A DNA stretch of 64,000 nucleotides from assembly GCA_001414485.1 (NCBI GenBank), contig LLEY01000119.1:124001-188000 (forward strand). The letters are read 5' to 3'. Numbering within the stretch: position 1 is the stretch's first letter; every line of letters begins with the position of its first letter. Positions 11,766-21,598 of this stretch are shown here, in pieces. The translations under genes and the position numbers were made by a program. The stretch is from Calycina herbarum. Lineage: Eukaryota > Ascomycota > Leotiomycetes > Helotiales > Pezizellaceae. The notes below the pieces were generated by a model. It saw only the letters and a list, made by a program, of their open reading frames with translations, made no database searches and had not been told where the DNA came from.

Positions 11766-12005
11766 GGACAATAAAAGCGGCAATAAACAGGTCACTCGTT
11801 CTCGTTGTTCTAACTCTCTCGGGCAATTCAAGGCAATCAACCCAGATATTTAGAAGAATCAACCTCGATTGTTCCAAACCACTCGGGTTGGTATTCTAAA
11901 TTATCCCAAGTATTTAGGTTAATTACCTCAAATTGCCCTAGACAGTTAGAACAACGAGAAATGTAGGCAGGTATGAAGCTAAAGATTCTGCTACTTTTAC
12001 TGTCC
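11766..12005. mobile_element. MITE-like element, copy M4
   Basis: The left end GGACAATAAAAGCGGCAATA and the right end GCTACTTTTACTGTCC are inverted repeats. The interior contains AATTATCCCAAGTATTTAGG and ACAACGAGAAATGTAGGCAG. It lies between the surface-protein gene and the divergent protease-like gene, upstream of both. Confidence 0.75.
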
Positions 12006-12630
12006 ACTACGGGAGTCTCCATCGCATGGGGCAGGCTTGACATTTGGGTGGTGACAGAGATGTGGCAGTGGTCAAGTTGCTGAAAATGAAGACGGGTGAA
12101 TTGTCAAACCGAGTTTGATTGGTTACTGACCGACCCGCAAGTCACGTGTAAATGGAAATAACCCGCCGTTTCCCCTCAGCCTCCAGCCACCACTCTAAAT
12201 AGACCACAGCAACCAATCTTCTTCGGAATCCGAAGACATCAAGGCCGGAATATGCCATATTTGCGGCTTCATCCAGATTTTCTTGTTCCCCAATCCCTTC
12301 CATCACCTCGTCCATGGCAAGCGCCACGCAAATTACCAGTCCTTCACGGTAAGAAAAATGATTGGGCAACCTGCTTGTTGTGTCTGCCCAGCCCGGAGTC
12401 AACACCTTTCGTTGCTTGCTTTTCTCAAGACCTGGGCTGGTTTGAACTTTGAACGAATTTCTCGTATAGAGAGGGTTTGATGCGCCTATCTTCTTCTTTC
12501 GTGGTCCTTGGGTGAAGTAACTTTCCTTGTAATTTTGTCCTTCGCTCCATCATCTCAACTGTTTTCTGTTTCCTTCAGAACCGGACCCCCAGATAAGCGA
12601 GCCCCATGTGTGTTTTATTGCGATAGAAAG

Positions 12631-14832
12631 ATGACTGCGCGGTGGGAGTCGCGCAAGAGCAGCCCACAAAGGCTGGTGTTGTTCCTTGGGGTCACTCATT
12701 TCCCAACCTTCACTCTTGGTTCTACAAACATCTTCAGTTCGCGAGAGACTCCTCCAGCGCCAATAGTTGTTCAATCCACTGGGCAGTGGTAAATATGTCC
12801 AGCGCACTCTTTCGGTCACACAATGCTGATGTCAAAAGGGATGGAAACGATGGCAGCTGGTCGAGCTTTGGTCTTCAAATTGGTACTCCGCCCCAAACGA
12901 TGAAAGTGCTTATTTCGACTGCTGGAACTCAAACCATGCTAGTGGCCCCCGAGGGCTGTGGAGCGGGCGATCCGATCAATTGCAAAAAGCTTCGCGGGGA
13001 GTTTTTCAACTTCAACGAATCCTCAACTTACTCACCTCTCCAAGTCAACCTCTCGAGTAGCATATATGCCTTGACTTTAGAATCCGAATTGGGCTACAGT
13101 GGCAAAGGAAAATATGGCTTCGACGATATTTCGTTCAGTTGGCAGGGGAAAGAGGGCCCAACTGTGAAAAACCAAACTGTGGCAGGTATCGCAACGAAAG
13201 ATTTCTACCTGGGGTTGTTAGGCTTAAACCCAAGTCTGAGTAATTTTGGTAGTTACAATAATCCGCTACCAAGCTTGATGGAGAATATGCGAAGCATGTC
13301 ACTTATACCAAGCATCAGTTGGGGATATACCGCTGGAAATCAATATCGTAGGTTTATTCATTCCATCTCATCTGATGAGAGGTAAGCATTATTCTGCGTA
13401 TACTTAGCTTCTCCTTGCATTGTGCGAAACAGCTTAGGGCAATGAAAGATATTGTCTGAGAATGTTTAGAAGAATCGGAAACTCGCCTCCTTGATTCTCC
13501 TAAATACTCTGAACAATACTTCTCATCACTCTAGACTATTTCGTACAAGCGAAACAAAGTGGGTGTACACAACGTAATGCCTAACTATTTTATATATTCA
13601 CGGAAAATAAGCTAACCAGCTATTGGAAAGGTCAAAACAAGGTACTCGGGAGCTTGGTTCTTGGGGGGTACGATCAATCAAAGTTCATACCCAACAATGT
13701 TACCTTTCCGTTAGGAGAAAGCCTCGACGTCACGATCCAAAGCATCACAACAAACAACAGCCTTTCACTACTTGAATCGCCTATCCAATCATCCATAGAT
13801 TCGACCATCGCTTATATCTACCTACCAAACTCAACATGCAAACTTTTCGAAAACGCATTCGGCCTTGTATGGAATGAGACATCAAAGTTCTACTTCCTAA
13901 ATGACTCTCAACACGACGCCCTATCGTCCCGAAATCCTACCATCACCTTCAAAATAAGCCCCGAAGATCCATCTTCTGCTGTCGAAATCTCTCTTCCATA
14001 TTCCGCCTTCGATCTCACAGCATCAGCACCACTTGCCGAAACCCCAACACGATACTTCCCACTTAAACGAGCCGACAACTCCACTCAACACAGAATCGGT
14101 CGCACCTTCCTTCAAGAAGCCTATATCATCGCGGACTACGAGCGCAAGAACTTTTCCGTCTCGCAGTGCAAATGGGATGCACGTCAGGTAGCAAATATCG
14201 TGCCAATTCTACCAAAATCAAATAGCACGGTTTCTTCGACAAGCACAAGCAACAAATTTCCCATGGCGGCAGTAGGTGGTATCGCTGGCGGTTCTGCTTT
14301 GATTTTGCTGGTTGGAGGTTCTCTGCTGTTCTTTTGTTATCTGAAACCGCGACGGAAGAGGAAACAAGAGGCGGATATTGCTTTGGGATTAGCTCGTGCT
14401 GCGGTTAACAACCCGGATATTATCAAGCCAGAACTTGATGGAACCTCCACAGGACCTGCAGATTCCAGGACTGAAGCTTTTGAAGCAGATGGAAGGAAAG
14501 TGTATGCAGTTTTAGAAGGCGACAGCCTTCCGGTATTCGAATTGCCCGCAGAAGAGGTAGCTTCGGAGATGTTAGGAAGTGGGAGTACACATGAACTTGA
14601 TGGTAGAGGGCAAAAGAAAGGATCGATGAGAATGTTTGGGAGAGACCGGAGACAATCTGGGAGAAGAGATGAGCTTGTTGGTCCTCAAACACCCCCGTCA
14701 AGAGTTGTCAGCCCGAGAACTCCTGCCACGGATACCTCGAAAGGTCTATCACCTCTGGGGTTTCCTACCCGGGAAATGTCTTTTACGCCGCCTCCGCACA
14801 CTGGGGGGTTCCAGGAGGGGAGGAGTACATAA
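12631..14832 (+). CDS. Membrane-anchored aspartic-protease-like (A1 fold) protein, first catalytic Asp replaced
   Basis: Exons 12631-12788, 12839-13347 and 13631-14832 give 622 residues in phase. The N-terminus has a hydrophobic signal-like stretch (RLVLFLGVTHFPTFTLGS). APIVV...QW then joins across a 50-nt intron to DGNDGSW and FGLQIGTPPQTMKVLIST. The usual DTGS site reads STAG (about residues 77-80). The second site keeps an Asp, IDSTIAYIYLP (about 278). LGGYDQSKF is the usual strand-flap motif. A transmembrane helix (about 434-459, GGIAGGSALILLVGGSLLFF) and a basic, Ser/Pro-rich cytoplasmic tail follow. A1 proteases need both Asp residues, so this is probably a non-catalytic binding or sensor protein at the plasma membrane. 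Start choice: only the 12631 ATG supplies a leader and rejoins the conserved block. Confidence 0.85.
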
Positions 14833-15127
14833 TTAATTACTCTATTGTTTCCGTTCAATGTGTATATTAAAGCTAGATTGATGTCCAATATCTTGTTAAT
14901 GTCTTAATAGTAAGAGCCTCAGTCCTTTTTCTCCGCATAGTCGCAAAAGACATTGTGCCAGAAGCCCTCAAACAACTGACTTAATTGTGCCAAGTGACTT
15001 CGAACAAGAGGAGTGACAACCCTAAATTATCCTAAACCGTTCGCATAATTAATTTGAAGATTCGAAGCTTGTTAGGAGATGATTACTTTACCTAGCTTTA
15101 ATGGCCGAGATTAACAGAGTACTCAGT
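14833..15127. other. 3'-3' spacer between convergent genes
   Basis: Spacer between the protease-like gene and the HAD gene. It contains CCCTAAATTATCCTAAACCG and ATAATTAATTTGAAG, resembling the MITE interior, but no terminal repeats are recognisable. Confidence 0.4.
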
Positions 15128-15784
15128 TTACTCCTCCAATTGAAAGTGCATTGAGAGTATGCCCGCTGCCCTTGCGGGTACCATATCCCTCTCCTCACTA
15201 CCGCCAATGTAAATCATATCCGAAGCATGTATTCCCAGATACTCGATGACTTTTGGGAACAGCCCATTCGTCTTGGAAACACCAAATCTATTCGTTGTTG
15301 CAAGAAAGTCGATCTTATCCGCAATCCCAAGCTTTTCAATAGCTCTTTCTTGCGCATCCTGTGGCCCTTCTGTTATGACGACAATCTTACAACCCCTCTC
15401 CTTGGCCGCCAAAAGTGCTTCGAGAGTTATAGGTATAAGTTCCAAAGATGCCATCATCGTTTTCTCATAAAGTTTGACCAGGTCGTTGAGGAAGTCCTCT
15501 TCCAAGGGCAGCAAGAAATGAGAAAGAACAGCGGAGAATCTTTCTCTTCTGTATTCGTGTGATGTCTTGCCGTCGGTGAAGGAATTGGAAGTCGTTTGGG
15601 TAAGAATTTCGGTGTACTTGGTCTCTAATTCAGGAAGTTTCGAACCATATATATTTGAAATGGCTTCGAGCGTTTTTGTTGTTGCTTTATCAGAAGCTTT
15701 TCGGAAATGATGTAATGTGTCATCGAGATCGAATCCAACCCATGATTTTCCGGGCAGATTTGAGGCTAGTTGATCGATTTTCAT
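15128..15784 (-). CDS. HAD-superfamily hydrolase-like protein
   Basis: An uninterrupted 218-codon frame. HAD motif I is FDLDDTL (residues 18-24), with the nucleophile Asp and the acid/base Asp two positions on. Motif II is IVVITEGP with the Thr. Motif III is probably the Lys in KTNGLFPKVIEYLG. Motif IV reads IGGSEERDMVPARAAG, where many family members have GDxxxxD: the first acidic residue is Ser here but the second Asp is kept. A helical cap (about residues 30-110) separates motifs I and II, as in the phosphoglycolate-phosphatase-like class. It is probably a soluble phosphatase of unknown substrate. The divergent neighbour is MSS1, about 310 bp away. Confidence 0.85.
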   Translation of the reverse strand: MKIDQLASNLPGKSWVGFDLDDTLHHFRKASDKATTKTLEAISNIYGSKLPELETKYTEILTQTTSNSFTDGKTSHEYRRERFSAVLSHFLLPLEEDFLNDLVKLYEKTMMASLELIPITLEALLAAKERGCKIVVITEGPQDAQERAIEKLGIADKIDFLATTNRFGVSKTNGLFPKVIEYLGIHASDMIYIGGSEERDMVPARAAGILSMHFQLEE

Positions 15785-16095
15785 ATTTGAAATATATCCG
15801 AGTTGGGTTTAACTGAATTGGGTCGATGGTGTGAACTTTTCGATGCTTCAAAGTGGTGGGAGAGAATATCAGTATTTTCGTAGCCAATTCAAGGGACATG
15901 ATGTAGGAGAAATAGTTGACGGTAGTTGACGAGATTTTAAGTGTCAGTCCACTATGAGTCTATAGTCAATATCGGTCGATATCGGACCGATGTTCCGAGT
16001 CACGTGCTCTATATTTATTCCGAGGTTCATCTGGAGATTCTACAGTACTGAGAGCAAGCCAGCTTGACAATACAAGAACAGCTCAGCTCACCCCA

Positions 16096-18101
16096 ATGCT
16101 ACGGAATGCTTCTGTTAGAGCCTACGCCTGCTCATGCTCCTCTTCAAATTATCGCCATGTCTTCAGCAAACCAACCCCATCGCCATTCTCGACTGCGACT
16201 CCCACCAGCCTGAGTACCATCAATCCACCACGGCCTCCTCCCCTTCCTTTTGTTAAAGATGAGGGATCTCTTGTTCGGCGCCCAAGATACCAGTTCGTGA
16301 AATCGCGGGTCAGTTCAACCCGACCGGGAAGGAGAATAACGAGGCCAACATCGATAACACAATCCCATGCGCCGGTGGAATCACAATATGGAACGGGAAG
16401 CCTCGAAAGCACCATATATGCCCTTGCTTCTGCTCCTGGCAAAGCGGGCATTGCCGTGGTCAAAGTCTCCGGTCCGGCCTGTCTTAGAGTTAGTCTCTCA
16501 CATTCAATCCGGACCTTAGACAATCTCTAATACAGCCTAGATATACAGTGCAATGTGCAAAAAAGCCCGATGGCCCCCGACACCTCGAGAGGCCAACGTA
16601 AAGACACTGTATCATCCCACCGATACCCCGCTTCATAGCGTAGACAAAGCTGTAGTTGTCTATTTCCCACAACCAAACACACAAACGGGGCAGGATCTGC
16701 TGGAGTTTTACACCCATGGAGGAAACGCTACGGTGAAGGCAGTTCTCAATGCCATCTCGATGGTCCCCTCGGAATCCCCAATTCGGTACGCAGAAGCCGG
16801 CGAGTTTACTCGCCGAGCATTTTACAATGGGAAATTGAATATGACGCAGGTGGAAGCATTGGGCGATCAATTGGATGCAGAAACAGAGCAACAACATCGG
16901 GCGGCCATCAGAGGGCAGTCGAAAAACTCAGGGAAACGATACGAGGGATGGAGGCAGACATTGTTGGAGGCACGCGGCGAAATGGAAGCTCTGATTGACT
17001 TCTCTGAGGATCAGCATTTTGACGAGTCACCTACGACTTTGTTAAAAGGAGTTACCGAAAAGGTCTCTAGCATTTTGGCAATCATGGCGGATCATATCAA
17101 TGCCAGTCACTGCGGTGAATTGCTCCGAAAAGGAATACGGATATCATTGCTTGGTCCTCCTAATGCCGGAAAAAGTTCATTGATGAACCAAATTGTTGGG
17201 CGTGAGGCCTCAATTGTAAGCCACGAAGCTGGTACAACTCGCGACATTGTGGAGGTGAGTCTTGATATCCGTGGCTACCTGTGCACTTTCGCCGACACAG
17301 CCGGTTTGCGTCAAATTCTCGGGAAAGAAGAGAGTGGGAAAACGGGGCGTGTAAGGCGTACACTCAGTCTCCCCTCACATACAAACAAACGAAGCATCGA
17401 AGAAGAGGGCATTCAGCGTGCAAAAGACAAAGCTTCGGAATCGGATTTTGTCATAGCCCTCGCTTCTGTGGAGGCATCTTCTAAATCGCCAGATAAGTTT
17501 GAAGTAGTCTTCGATGCCGAGTCACTCATCTTGGCGAAAACAGCACCAGCGTCAATCATCGTAGTCAACAAATGCGAACATGTGTCACACCAAGTCTTGA
17601 AAAAATTACTTAAACAGTTCAAAAACGAGACGGCCCCTTTCATCGATGGGAGAATGAAAGTCGTAACGATTTCTTGTCTAGATGCCAAAAGATACCAACC
17701 GTCAGAAGAAGATGGAGATCCTGGAAATATTCATGCCTTGACCAATGAACTGGTCACTATTTTTGAAAATATGACATATCTTCCACCCAACTTGCTGGAG
17801 GCCATTGGTGTCTCGGAACGGGCGAGGCAATTACTTTCCAGTGCTTCGCAATCTTTGCAAGAATATCAACGCGAGGCTAAAAGAGGGACGGAGTCTTCTT
17901 ACACTGGAGAACCGGATATTGTTATTGCTGCTGAACATTTGAGGGAGGCAGCTAAAAGCCTTGCGTTTATCACTGGACGTGGAGATGTTGGTGATGTGGA
18001 AGACGTTTTGGGGGTTGTTTTTGAAAAGTGAGGCTTCTCTCCCCGGGTTTTGTTTCAGGTTTTGGCTAACTTTTAGAATTAGATTTTGCGTTGGGAAATA
18101 G
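16096..18101 (+). CDS. MSS1: Mitochondrial tRNA-modification GTPase (MnmE/TrmE family)
   Basis: Exons 16096-16488, 16541-18027 and 18083-18101 give 632 residues. The N-terminal 110 residues are Ser/Pro/Arg-rich, as expected of a mitochondrial leader. The tetrahydrofolate-binding N-domain follows (STIYALASAPGKAGIAVVKVSGP; YTHGGNATVKAVL; GEFTRRAFYNGKLNMTQVEAL). The embedded G domain has G1 GPPNAGKSS (about 336), G2 GTTRD, G3 DTAG and G4 NKCE, with Glu in place of the usual Asp of NKxD. A roughly 35-residue insertion follows DTAGLR. The last 19 coding bases lie in their own exon and supply FCVGK, containing the conserved C-terminal Cys used in U34 modification. With Mto1 this enzyme makes the 5-carboxymethylaminomethyl-type group on mitochondrial tRNA wobble uridines. 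Confidence 0.93.
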
Positions 18102-18825
18102 AGTCTTGTACCAATATGGTGTGGATGAACACGTATGTAAGATAGGAAAATGTATAGTAGGAAAGGCGCCATATGATACCCTGAACTCTACTTCAGATCA
18201 AGTAGACTTGTTCTCATAGACATCAATCTCACTTTTTGTATAACAATCCTCTCTCCGTTCTCTTGGATTATTTAGCAGGCCATTCGATTCACTTCTACCT
18301 CCGATGAATGTCGCATCCTCCTGCTCCCCCTTCTTCCTCTTTCATCCTTCAGCTTTGCCTGGTTATTTACTTTCTTTTGAGCTTCTAGGCAGCATGTCAA
18401 ATCATTCCTAAATTCATAAGGGAACGAAAAGTTTCAGGTCAATGTCGAGGTCAATCTTCACTGCCTCCGCTGACGAATACCCGGATGATGAAAGCTGAAA
18501 TCTGGTGGCGAAGAAAGTCACACCAGCAATCATATGATGAGTATTATTCCTTCCTCGTCCTTATCTCACCTCCAATAAAAGATACTTAGAGTCATTTCAG
18601 GCATTTCGGGTCCTCTCAACCGGTTTCCATTTTCGCTTCCCGTAAAATTTACGATATACGATCTCACAGCCCTATAAGGTTACCAATCTCAAACCCGTCC
18701 TCTCAATCTTGCATCCTCACCGTGATAAGATACGAGTCATATGATCCCCAGTGTTACCAACGGGAAGGGATTTCAATGCCATGGCATGCGCGGAGATTAG
18801 GGATGGTCCCTTCCATCGAAAGCCA
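18102..18825. other. Non-coding downstream region of MSS1
   Basis: No convincing exon, RNA or repeat was seen in this stretch. Confidence 0.4.
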
Positions 18826-19572
18826 TCATCCCCCCCCCCCCTTCCTCTGCCATGCACTATCCGTACTCCCTCCCCACACCGCACACCACGTCCCGTCCCG
18901 CTTCATCCCTCCGCCTCTTGTCATCTGTGGTTGCGTGTCGCGCGGTATCAGGATCCGCGGGCGGGTGTGGTGGATGGATGACAAGATAGATGAACACCGA
19001 TTATACGCCACCCCATTCCAATCCCACGCGTAAAGTGCATATGCAGGCGCATACGTCTTGTCTGGTTGGGAGGCGTCATGGAAGGTGTTAGTAATCTCAG
19101 TACCTAGATCTGGGGGCAGAAAAATCCGGGAGTTGGGGGCTTCAGACCCCACATTCTGGATTGTGAGATAGGGAAGGAAGATGGGAGATGGGAGATGCTT
19201 AGATCCTTGATGGTGGAGGACGTAACGTTAACTTTTTGGATGGATGATGGATTTTAGGTAGATAGATTGTGTTTTATGTTGGCGGATGTTTGGAAGGTAT
19301 GGAGAATGGGAATAGGTGTCTAAGCCTGGATTTGTGGGGTGATGTTTATGAAGGGGGAGGGAGATTCGTACGAGTTTTCTGTAGAAGGGAAGGAGTCGGG
19401 AGGGAGGCGTTCCGGGCTTGTTGATGGAGATGGGGTTGGGTGAAATGCTTGTTTTGTTGATGGGTTGTTCGCTTAAAGTTGCGATTTCCGAGGTGGGTAG
19501 GGAGAAGGGAGTAGATTGAGTGTGGAGTGTTGGTTGAGTATGTGATGAACTTGCTGATACTTGCATGTGCAT
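18826..19572 (-). CDS. Hypothetical two-exon protein, 176 residues
   Basis: Exon 1 (19572-19372) is a Ser/Thr/Pro/His-rich 67-residue frame ending in LPFYRKL at a donor GTACGA. Exon 2 (19155-18826) starts after a CAG acceptor and continues in the same phase with NVGSEAPNSRIFLPPDLGTE and DASQPDKTYAPAYALYAWDW. The 216-nt intron is long for this genome. The stop follows a run of twelve G residues, so the C-terminus is sensitive to length errors or slippage. I do not recognise the product. The in-phase join is the main support. Confidence 0.35.
18830..18841. repeat. Homopolymer of 12 C
   Basis: A run of twelve C on the plus strand, immediately 5' (plus-strand sense) of the hypothetical C-terminal exon. 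Confidence 0.95.
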
Positions 19573-21442
19573 TGAAACTTGTCTAGTCTATAATAAAGAC
19601 GCATTAATAATTAAATGAAAGGGAGAGAAGTTTGGACAGAGCTTGCGCACACTCGGAAGTACTATTTCCGAAATGACTCTCCCTCCCCTCAAGTTTTTGC
19701 CTCTTTGGTTAACCTCAAATTACATCGATAAGTTCTCTTCTCGTTATAAGGGGTATGTACATAATGCATGCAAACCCATATTGATACCCTTTATAACCCA
19801 CGAAACCCAATATCTCCCCTTCACAACATCACTTCAGCCTATTCAACTAACAAAAAGCGAAACGCCGATGGGCCCAAAAGTCATTTATTCCATCTATCGC
19901 ACATTAATCGATTTTCGTATTTGTATTTTGATCGAAATATATTAACCTAATACGAAGGTGCTTCTCGCCCGTGGTGCATCGCGGATGTTGAGTAAGAACT
20001 GACCAACACTAGACAGAGTTTCGTAATACTGTACTATATTCTATTTAAGTTCTGAGGGAACCGAGAAAAGCCTGACACTTCAGGACACAGTATGTTAAAG
20101 CACGTCGGGTATTTGTCAGCCTCGGTTCTGGCTTCCCATTTCTTGGAAAGCCCCTTGAATTGATAACTGAGGTTTTGGATGTTTTGGATGCTTTGGATGG
20201 AAATAAGGAAAGGAAAGGAGATAATTGGAGTCTTGCATTTAGGAAGAAGGGAGATAGGAACTCCGGTTGAAATTTCGAATGAGGAAGAATGATTACAGCA
20301 AACTCAGGACACTTGTCAATTTGGATTCAGGAAAACTCATGTTTGAAGAATACTAAAAACAAAATACAAATCCTAATGCCACAAAGCTTGCGAAAGCTGT
20401 CTAGATCTAGAGAAGAAGGAAGAAAGGCAAAAGATGAACAAATTCTAATAAATGAAAAAACGTCTGCAATGCTGTGAATGTACTAATAATACAAAGTATC
20501 TCTCTCTCCTAGAGAATCTGAAGAATGATGTCGGTGCTAAAAAAGAGGGGAAACAAGAAAAGGAAATCTCTAAGAAAACAAAGAACTCCATGTCTAATGC
20601 ACCAATCCCTCTTTAAACGCCGGTATAAATGCTAATAAGAAAGAACAAACATTAAGGAAATCCTTCATAACTCTCATCTCATGTTTCATCTGAAAACGTA
20701 TAACATGATACCATAAAGCCCTGAAAACATGCAACGCAAGAAGAAAAGTCGCAGAAAACTCCAAACTGTCAGATCGTGAGATCCATTTATGCGTCTTAGA
20801 ATGTGCTGGTACGCCGGTGAAAAATGCTGGGGAAAGGAAAAGATTTCCATCGCTGTGTATAACTCCTGATTCTGAGGTCGCGAGACCTGTCCATGCGTCT
20901 TTTTATGAATGATGTTGCGAATAAAAATGCAAAGGGGTGAAATATGATTGCGGGGAAAATGCAGAAAGGGAATGCGCCGGTGAAAATACTGGTAGGAAAT
21001 CCATCGCTATGCTCGCTCGCTGAATCGCTGTGTGGAAAACGCTGAAATGCAATGAGGAAACTAGGGCTGGTCGATCGATGTTGAATGAAAATGTCGGTAA
21101 CGGGTACAAGAGGGTTGGCGTGCTGTTTTTCCACCTATGACCCTTTGTCGAGTGTGCTGGAGGGTAGCCAAGAGGGTGTGTTGGTGTTGTACAGCAGAAT
21201 ATAGGTATGGGTGTGAAGAAGCGAGATGCAGGTGATGAAGCGTGTCTGACTGAGAAATATCAAACATCTCTTGTTCCCCTATTTCAAGAATAACGTTCCG
21301 GAGATATCGAAAGTCGAGATGACATGAAAGTCAGAACCGGATGCTCGGTTCTTTAAAAAAAAGTATAGAGGATACAAGATTCGAACTTGTGACCTCCCCC
21401 GATGTCAATCTTCATCCATCTCTGTATCCATACTAGGGCCAG
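19573..21442. other. Gene-poor stretch
   Basis: Only short frames with no recognisable motifs. A degenerate duplication is visible: GCCGGTGAAAAATGCTGG followed by GATTTCCATCGCTGTGT (about 20812-20858) resembles GCCGGTGAAAATACTGG followed by AAATCCATCGCTATG (about 20973-21013). A lone tRNA B-box-like hairpin lies at about 21362-21385 (see rejected items). Confidence 0.4.
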
Positions 21443-21598
21443 CTAATTATACCCCCCGCGCCCATCTTCATCCTCGTCATCGTCCCCTCTTCTGAAGGGC
21501 TTCAGGTTGTCGTCTTCTTCTGCGGAGGCTGGTCCATTATAACCTCCTCGCCCAAAGAGGATTGGCTGGCTTGAGCTTTGGCTTGAAAATGATGCCAT
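21443..21598 (-). CDS. Small acidic RGGYN-type protein, 51 residues
   Basis: From the internal Met at 21598 the frame has a Ser/Gln-rich start, FGRGGYNGPASAEEDD, an acidic DDDEDED stretch and a second GRGGYN at the very end. Paired (G)RGG(A/Y)(G)N boxes recall the small fungal DUF3602-type proteins with GRGGAGN motifs, so I suspect a shortened relative. The frame extends 46 codons further upstream, but that part looks non-coding. Confidence 0.4.
   Translation of the reverse strand: MASFSSQSSSQPILFGRGGYNGPASAEEDDNLKPFRRGDDDEDEDGRGGYN

Noticed and set aside
11388..11877. Minus-strand frame beginning MARNLSTASGG as the missing first exon of the surface-protein gene
   Set aside because: It has no clear signal peptide, overlaps MITE copy M4, and no donor in the right phase joins it to the exon at 11334.
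14880..15090. Possible additional MITE copy between the protease-like and HAD genes
   Set aside because: Only interior-like AATTATCCTAA sequence is present. Neither terminal repeat can be recognised.
16149..16523. 124-codon minus-strand frame opposite the MSS1 leader
   Set aside because: Shadow of the Pro/Ser-rich mitochondrial leader. No independent support.
21355..21462. tRNA-like signal on the minus strand: a T-arm-like ACAAG-TTCGAAT-CTTGT with an oligo-T run after it
   Set aside because: No matching 7-bp acceptor strand or normal anticodon arm can be found upstream. The hairpin GATG...CATC has an eight-base loop without the invariant T33. At best this is a remnant of a tRNA or of a tRNA-derived repeat.
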